64,000 nt of DNA from Magnolia sinica (lineage: Eukaryota; Streptophyta; Magnoliopsida; Magnoliales; Magnoliaceae): contig NC_080581.1 in NCBI RefSeq assembly GCF_029962835.1, forward strand, positions 25,744,001-25,808,000. The letters are read 5' to 3'. The notes beneath the pieces are model-generated. The model was not told the origin of the DNA, did no database searches, and saw only the letters and a list, made by a program, of their open reading frames with translations. Below, piece after piece: positions 59,176 through 64,000 of the stretch. Position 1 is the stretch's first letter. Every line of letters starts with the position of its first letter. The position numbers and the translations under genes were made by a program.

Positions 59176-59853
59176 ATGAAATGGGTTCCTAAGGTTACTA
59201 GCTTGGTTGCCCACACCACTTTCAAAGCTTCAAACCATTCAAACTGGTACCTAGACAATGGTTGCTTCAGGCATATGATAGGGAACAAGGGTCTGTTCAC
59301 TAATCTTAAAGATACGACTGATGGTTCAGTCACATTTGGTGATGGTAGCAACTACAAGATTGTTGGCCTAGGTACGGTTCAACTCTATAACCTCCCTTTA
59401 TTTGAGAATGTTTTATACGTTGAAGGGTTAAAACACAACTTGTTAAGCATATCTCAAATATGTGATAACAATCATAGCGTAAAATTTACTAATCAAGGTT
59501 GTGAAATTTTAAACAAAAAGGGTTCTGTAATTTTAACTGGTCATAGAACTTCTGAAAACTGCTACATTGTAAGGGATTCTAGCTCATCAAATCAATCATG
59601 TTACATGGTCCATACCAATGAAAATGTGTTATGGCATAAACGCCATGGACATGTACATTACAGCAATTTGTATAGATTGAGCAAAAGAGAACTAATAAGA
59701 GGTCTACCTAAATTACAGAAAGTAGACAAAATATGTGGCAAATGCCAGATTGGTAAGCAAACTAGGAGTGCCCACAAAAAGGTGGACTCCAATGCCACGT
59801 TCAAATCGCTCGAACTTCACCACATGAAGCTTATAGGACCAATCAAGACATAG
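59176..59853 (+). pseudogene. Copy B protease and integrase N-terminus
   Basis: 225 open codons. The protease box reads WYLDNGCFRHMIG (about 59247), with Asn in place of Ser and Phe for Ser after the Cys; VTFGDGSN and LLSISQICDN follow. The integrase zinc segment is H..H in WHKRHGHVHYSNLYRL and CGKCQIGKQTRSAH (59632-59780). The first catalytic position of the DDE core reads HHMKLIGP (about 59818), Lys instead of Asp, then a stop at 59851. Confidence 0.83.
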
Positions 59854-60649
59854 AGTCAGGTGGCAAAAAATACATACTGGTAATCGTAGATGACTTTACC
59901 AAATTCACTTGGGTAGCCTTCTTAAAGGATAAATCAGAAACCCTTAATGAAGTAAAAAGTGTACTCAAACGGATCCAAACGGAAAAAGGTTCTCAAGTCT
60001 GTAAGATCCGTAGTGATCATGGATTAGAATTTAAGCATAGCAATTTTGAGAAATTGTATAGCGATCAGGGAATATCACATGAATTCTCTGTACCCAAAAC
60101 ACCACAACAAAATGGAATTGTTGAAAGAAAAAATAGAGTACTTCAAGAAATGACAAATGTAATGTTGAATAGTATGAAGCTCCCTAAAAATCTTTGGGCT
60201 GAAGCCATAAATACTGCCTGCTATATAATCAACCAGATATATACAAGTAAGTCATATAATAAAACGGCATATGAAATGTGGTTTGATAAGAAGCCTACTG
60301 TCAAATACTTTTGAGTTTTTGGCAGCAAGTGTTATATTTTACGTGACCATGAAAATCGGGGTAAGTTTGACACAAAAGTGATGAAGGGATCTTTTTAGGA
60401 TATGCTCTGAACAGTCGAGCATATCGAGTACTGAATGAGAGGACCAGTGTAATTCAAGAGTCCATCAATGTGGTCACTGACGATCACTTGAATACACCTT
60501 CCTCAAGTTCAGATAATAATGAAGTTCTTCTAATTGACAAACCAGATATTTCATCAAGTCAAAATAACACTGAAATGAGGACTGTTAAAGATCATCCAAC
60601 CACTCAGATTCTTGGAAGCCCTCTTAATGGTGTGCGCACTTGTAGACAA
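59854..60649 (+). pseudogene. Copy B integrase core and C-terminus
   Basis: It resumes after the stop: YILVIVDDFTKFTW (about 59870), then RSDHGLEFKHSNFEK (about 60010), SVPKTPQQNGIVERKNRV with the catalytic Glu (about 60088-60140), and WAEAINTACYIINQIYT. Stop at 60312 (TTTTGA where copy A has TTTCGA). A one-base deletion near 60373 and further frame changes follow. MVTDDHLNTPSSSSD continues from 60470. Confidence 0.82.
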
Positions 60650-62230
60650 CTAAAAGATATATGTAATTACGTGTGCTTTACATCTCAGATCGAACTGGCT
60701 AATGTAAAAGAAGCTCTTACTAACGAAAATTAGATAGTAGCGATGTAAGAAGAGCTTAATAAATTTGTTAGAAATGATGTTTGGTACCTTGTTCCTATAC
60801 CTAATGATAAACATATTATCGGAACTAAGTGGATTTTTAAAAGTAAGTCTGATGAACTTGGTAATATAATTAGAAACAAGGCTAGACTGGTTGTACAAGG
60901 GTATACTCAAATTAAAGGAATTGAATATGATGAAACCTTTGCCCTAGTAGCTCATCTTGAATCAATCAGACTATTTATATCCATTGCATGCTTTAGAAAG
61001 TTCAAAATATATCAATTGGATGTAAAGAGTACTTTCTTAAATAGCGATTTACATGAAGAAGTGTACGTTGAACAACCAACGGTTTTAAAGACCCTAAGAA
61101 TGCTTATCATGTCTATCACTTAAAAAGGCTCTCTACGGGTTGAAACAAGCTCTCAGGGCATGGAATGAAAAATTGACTAAGTTTTTACTAAGTCATAATT
61201 TTCAAATGGGAAGTGTTGATAAGACTCTTTTTGTTAAGAAACATAACGATCATATCTTAATAGTGCATATCTATGTTGATGATATTATTTATGGATCTAC
61301 TTGTACTAACTTGACTGTTGAGTTTGTAGATCTTATGAAATCTAAGTTTGAAATGAGCATGGTTGGGGAATTGAATTATTTCATAAGATTGCAAGTTAAA
61401 CAGCAACCTGATGGTATCTTTATTTCTCAAACCAAATATGCTCTGAACTTAGTTAAAAATTTTGGATTTGAGAATGGGAAAAGTTTTGACACTCCTGTGG
61501 GTATTACATTAATACTTTCAAAGGACTCTACAGGTAAAAGTGTGGATCTTAAATTATATCGTAGTATGATTGGCAGTTTACTTTATTTAACTGCAAGTTG
61601 ACCTGATATTGCATTTAGTGTATGGATTTGCGTTAGATATCAATCTGACCCTAAAGAGTCACATTTAACTGCTGTTAAACGGATTATGCAATATGTCGCA
61701 AGTTCAACCAATCTGGGTCTTTAGTATCCACATGATACTAGTGTTCAATTAGCTGGTTACACTGATGCTGATTGGGCCGGTAACATTGATTATAGGAAAT
61801 CAACCAGTGGTGGTTGTTTCTATGTTGGGAACTGTCTAGTTTCTTGGCAAAGCAAGAAATAAAGTTCTGTATTGCTCTCTACTACTGAGGGTGAATACAT
61901 CGCAATAGGAAATGCATGTACTCAGCTTGTATGGATCAAACAAATGTTAAGCGATTACGGAATTGCACAAGACTCAATGGTTTTATATTGTGATAATTCC
62001 AGTACAATAAATATATCTAAAAATTCAATCCAGCATTCACGAACTAAGCACATTAACATTAGATATCATTACATTCCTGAATTAGTGGAAGAAAAGAAAA
62101 TTTCTTTGGAATAATTCCAACTGAGACTCAACTTGCTAACATTTTCACTAAACTGCTCGATAAAAGTAGGTCTAATAAATTGAGATTTAATCTTGGTATG
62201 TGCAATTTGAATTGATTATTCATGCATGTA
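60650..62230 (+). pseudogene. Copy B reverse transcriptase and RNase H, uninterrupted
   Basis: RT begins EALTNEN (60710) with stops at 60731 and 60746, then WYLVPIPNDKHIIGTKWIFKS and NIIRNKARLVVQGYTQ, the segment that holds the CACTA insertion in copy A. YGLKQALRAWNEKL (61136) leads to the catalytic box YVDDIIYGS at 61272-61298. RNase H: YTDADWAG (about 61758), KSTSGGCFYVGNCLVSW, STTEGEYIAIGNACTQL and a C-terminus at IPELVEEKKISLE. Stops at about 61600, 61722 and 61858; frameshifts near 61085 and 62112. The tail NKLRFNLGMCNLN ends near 62213. Confidence 0.85.
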
Positions 62231-62493
62231 TGTATCATAGTATGTATATTTGTTAAATTAATTATTTAAATTTCAAAATTATGTGCAAAATGAATATTTT
62301 TGGCTGTGCACGACCAGTCAAGGACGTACTCGACTAGTCATGGCACAACCAGTCGAGCATGTCCTCGACCAGCCGTGTAGCGCGGGCTGGTGCTTTAATT
62401 TAGGGGAAAAACCATTTTCTTCCTCGTTCGTGCTTCCTCTCCAACGAGTCTAAGCTCAACTGGTCATACCCACCTTCCTAGATCTTCAAGGTT
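62231..62493 (+). other. Copy B post-pol spacer with palindrome cluster, cut by G2
   Basis: It contains four CGACCAGTCG-like sites at 62309-62385 as in copy A. Similarity to copy A ends at 'cttcaaggt', where the G2 LTR begins (TGTAACG at 62494). The 3' ORF and 3' LTR of copy B are therefore not in the window. Confidence 0.7.
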
Positions 62494-62870
62494 TGTAACG
62501 CCCTGAAATTCGGGGGTCGAGCATAACTCACCTCCTGAGTTCTAAAACATCACTTATGCAACATATTTAATGATGGATGTATGTTGTCTGTATTAGTGCA
62601 TAAAACATGGAATAGATTAAGCCAAATAACAAATATAATTCAGGGATAAGTGAAGAAAGCAAGCGGAAGACTTATAGGAATATATGTGTACAAGTGCAAA
62701 TCCCTGAAGTACATATACATACCAGGTCGTTCTGACAAGTTTTACTATCAAAATTACAAGTATTAGATTACATCATTTAATTTCCCAAAAGAGATCCCAG
62801 CCGTATAGAGATGAAGTCCCAATTCCATTCTGCTATGGGCATGGACTACAGCAACCCAGGAGGTCGGCGA
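62494..62870 (-). mobile_element. 3' LTR end of gypsy element G2, internally truncated
   Basis: On the minus strand this ends ..cagggcgttaca and matches the last part of the G1 LTR (about 4680-5072), including 'gtcttccgctt' and 'ataagtgatg'. Only about 375 bp of an expected LTR of about 3 kb remain; the upstream part is joined directly to integrase sequence. Confidence 0.78.
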
Positions 62871-63511
62871 TGCTCTGCCTTGACCTGCTGGCACGTGAGA
62901 CAACAAGAAACAAACTCAACAATTTGGACCTTCATATTGTCCCACTAATATGATCTCCTCATATCCTGATACATCTTCGTGCTACCTGGATGCATCGCAA
63001 GTTTAGAACTATGAGCTAACTCGAGAACCTCCCGTCTCAAGTCAGGGATGTCAGGAACACATAACCGGCCACGAAATCGTAGGCCCCTATCTGAACTAAC
63101 ATTCCAGTCGGAGTTCTCATCTGTACCAACCCGCTTCTACATCTTCACCAAAAGCTCATCATCTGCCTGAGCTGCAACGATCTTCTCGTCGATAAGGGAC
63201 TGTACACGAACATGTGCGATAACCTCATACGGCTCAACCACCGTAAGCTTCTGCTCAAAATCTCACACGAACTCCAACATATCCCACTCTGCTATCATCA
63301 GCGGAGCCGCAAACTCAATAGCCTTCTTGCGACTCAACGCATCTACCACAAGGTTCGCCTTGCCCGGATGGTAAGAAACATCGAACTTAAAGTCTTTCAA
63401 TGTTTCCATCCATCGGCGCTGCCTCATATTCAAGTCACGCTACGTGAAAATATACTTAAGGCTCTTGTGGTCACAAAAGAGCTCAAACTCCTCACCATAG
63501 AGGTAATGTCT
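62871..63511 (-). pseudogene. G2 RNase H end and integrase zinc domain
   Basis: Read on the minus strand from 63511: RHYLYGEEFELFCDHKSLKYIF and [20 protein letters not shown] (RNase H tail, about 63310-63400), then a spacer like that of G1 20240-20486. An HHCC-type segment [25 protein letters not shown] (about 62880-62990) follows. A stop sits in the zinc segment. The DDE core is absent; LTR sequence follows at once, so about the last two thirds of integrase and most of the LTR are deleted. Confidence 0.8.
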
Positions 63512-64000
63512 CTAGAGCTTTAATACGAAAATGACAGCTGTTAACTCCAGGTCGTGCGTAGGGTAATTCTCTTCATGTTTCCTCAACTGACGCGAAACAT
63601 AAGCAATCACCATGTCCTTCTGCATAAGGACACAAACCAGGCCAACGCGAGAGGCGTCAGTATATATAATATACTTAACCCCTTGCTCTGGCAATACTAG
63701 CAGAGGGGCAGACATCAACTTGTCCTTCAGCTCCTGAAAAGCTAACTCTGCCTTCTTATTCCAAGCAAACTTCCAATCCTTCCGTGTCAGCTGTGACAAT
63801 GGTCTGGCAATCTTCAAGAAGTCTTGAATGAAGCGTCGATAATAGCCTGCAAGACCCAGAAAACTCCTTACCTCAATAATTGAACCAGGCTGCTTCCAGT
63901 CCTGCACTGCAGCTACCTTGGCAAGATCGACAGCTATCCCTTCCTTGGACACCACATGTCCCAAGAACTTGACTTCCTCTTTCCAAAAATCACACTTCTT
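63512..64000 (-). pseudogene. G2 reverse transcriptase C-terminus and RNase H start
   Basis: Open on the minus strand from the window edge to 63512: [44 protein letters not shown] and [10 protein letters not shown], then RNase H with [15 protein letters not shown] (catalytic Asp kept, unlike G1) and [16 protein letters not shown], ending at a TAG that G1 shares at the same site. The element continues beyond the window. It is close to G1 in every segment they share. Confidence 0.88.

Noticed and set aside
1..64000. Host tRNA, rRNA, microRNA genes or CRISPR arrays
   Set aside because: No cloverleaf, rRNA core or regularly spaced direct-repeat array was recognised by eye. A tRNAscan and Infernal run would be needed to exclude small RNA genes fully.

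Overview
The window looks like repeat-rich nuclear DNA of a flowering plant. Plant-type Ty1/copia and Ty3/gypsy retrotransposons with tRNA-iMet primer sites, a CACTA DNA transposon, long gypsy-type LTRs and many microsatellites fill nearly all of it. I found no intact host gene, no rRNA or tRNA gene and no CRISPR array. The many 'GGGCCCCACC..GATGTATG..CACCGTCCA' modules remind me of magnoliid intergenic DNA, but that is an impression from memory and the species is not determined.

Layout. 1-1910: AT-rich intergenic DNA ending in a foldback element. 1911-20490: a decayed Ty3/gypsy element (G1, chromovirus/Tekay-like) in + orientation. It has a 3.16 kb 5' LTR, a primer site, an extra ORF with a plant-transposon-type domain, then gag, protease, RT and RNase H. 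Its gag zinc knuckle is split by a solo LTR (L1, 8697-18208), which itself holds a second solo LTR of the same family (L2, 9931-13915). 20491-48906: a roughly 10.6 kb Sirevirus-like Ty1/copia element (copy A). Its 5' LTR is split by solo LTR L3 (21913-32021), which is split by solo LTR L4 (25713-30036). Its RT is split by a 7.7 kb CACTA transposon (35952-43672) carrying exons of a nucleolin-like host gene. Between pol and the 3' LTR, copy A has a 378-codon ORF of the same domain type as the extra ORF in G1.

48907-50492 is a fragment of another copia family. 50493-55376 holds LTR-like gypsy DNA with GA-rich and about 135 bp tandem repeats. 55377-62493 is a second Sirevirus-like copy (B) with a complete 1.99 kb 5' LTR but no 3' end. 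62494-64000 is a minus-strand gypsy element (G2) related to G1, with an internal deletion, running off the window edge.

Nothing here looks active: every retroelement ORF carries stops or frameshifts. The four solo LTRs have perfect 5 bp target-site duplications (TCGGG, CCCCA, CAAGT, GAGGC) and the CACTA element has a 3 bp one (TTG). These fix the relative insertion order: G1 before L1 before L2; copy A before L3 before L4; copy A before CACTA. The points most worth following are the gene-capturing CACTA element, the shared extra ORF in two unrelated retrotransposon classes, and the palindrome array upstream of the copia LTR TATA box.
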